Source: Balaenoptera acutorostrata (Eukaryota > Chordata > Mammalia > Artiodactyla > Balaenopteridae). Taken from it: a stretch of DNA of 64,000 nt. Below are positions 63,390 to 64,000 of this stretch, one piece after another. The position numbers were made by a program, and so were the translations under genes. The stretch's first letter is position 1, and each line of letters begins with the position of its first letter. Where the stretch lies: positions 63,422,405 to 63,486,404 of the forward strand of contig NC_080067.1 in the NCBI RefSeq assembly GCF_949987535.1. Direction: 5' to 3'. The notes beneath the pieces were generated by a model, which was given only the letters and a program-made list of their open reading frames with translations, had not been told where the DNA came from and ran no database searches.

Positions 63390-64000
63390 GTGAGGTGCAC
63401 ACTTTGGGAGAACTGGCCTTGACATCTTCCTCGTAATGTTGTCTTAGTGGGGTTCATCACATGGAGATTTTACAATGCCCACATAATTTCTCATTCTCTT
63501 GGATGATAGGAAACAAAACTAGCACTGTTGGCAGAAATTCATAGACTTCCCAAACCTTAACTTAACCAGTTTTACGTTTCTCTTCCTCTAAGCCTCTGAT
63601 CGGAGTTGTTAAGAAAGACATGGGTTGCTGATGGAAAAAAAAATCAAGTCAAAAAGTACAGAAAATAATGCCAGAAACACTCATGGATAAAAAAATCAGA
63701 AAAAAAAAATATTTGGATATTTTTGCTTCAGATTTTTCTTTTTTTTTAGTGAGAGAAAGAGCTTTCCTAAAAGTTCAAGTCCCTTTTGGTCCCCTCCGTC
63801 CACAGAAGTAACCTCTGTTGTGAATTTGCTGTTTCTCATTCCCATGCCTGTCATTATATTTTATTTAGTTGTAGGTATTGATGAACAACATATAGTATGA
63901 CTTTATGTGTTTTAAAGATATAGGTAAATATTATCATACTGCTACCTCTAATTCTGCCTAGAGCTATCCCCTTCAACAGAATCTATCCATATTTCGATGC
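63390..64000. other. USP13 intron 2, start
   Basis: Begins GTGAGG after exon 2. A/T-rich with A runs near 63640 and 63700; about 63780-64000 may be old L1 3' sequence (antisense). No further exon is seen before the right edge. Confidence 0.6.

Overview
The window is nuclear DNA from a placental mammal, almost certainly a cetacean (whale or dolphin) or a very close relative. It holds three intron-containing genes and is saturated with tRNA-derived SINEs of the CHR-1/CHR-2 type, which are typical of Cetacea and their nearest artiodactyl relatives. About 26 SINE copies can be seen, many flanked by clean target-site duplications (TSDs). Cetartiodactyl-type L1 3' ends, old L1M, L2, MIR, hAT and Tigger elements and ERVL/MaLR remnants fill most of the rest. 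There is no operon, CRISPR array, prophage or other prokaryotic system.

Layout. (1) 264-3396, minus strand: the first two coding exons of MRPL47 (mitoribosomal protein uL29m); the gene continues off the left edge. (2) 3397-3593: a bidirectional promoter under 200 bp with ETS- and YY1-like sites. (3) 3594-18098, plus strand: complete NDUFB5, a complex I accessory subunit. Six coding exons join in frame to a 189-residue protein, with a polyadenylation signal at 18183. (4) 18.2-38.8 kb: intergenic DNA holding repeats, two MaLR-type LTRs in opposite orientation, a decayed ERVL-type provirus (about 27.2-31.8 kb) and a rearranged L1/SINE cluster (36.2-38.1 kb). (5) 38.8-39.6 kb: a CpG island with the promoter and first coding exon of USP13 (plus strand). 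(6) 39353-63263: the first USP13 intron visible here, carrying ten CHR-type SINEs, all antisense to the gene. (7) 63264-63389: the second USP13 coding exon; the gene runs off the right edge.

The order MRPL47(-) NDUFB5(+) USP13(+) matches the human 3q26.33 arrangement as I recall it. MRPL47 and NDUFB5 both serve oxidative phosphorylation (mitochondrial translation and complex I) and share a promoter, which fits co-regulation. USP13 is a separate deubiquitinase gene with its own promoter.

I found no undescribed molecular system. The more unusual observations concern repeat biology and gene regulation: a SINE that seems to carry a 3'-transduced segment between two poly(A) tracts, a SINE with a duplicated B-box, an inverted L1 segment, full antisense bias of SINEs in the USP13 intron, and open in-frame 5' leaders upstream of NDUFB5 and USP13. 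Exon boundaries were read by hand from GT/AG sites and reading-frame continuity. Repeat family names come from memory of consensus sequences and were not checked by a search.
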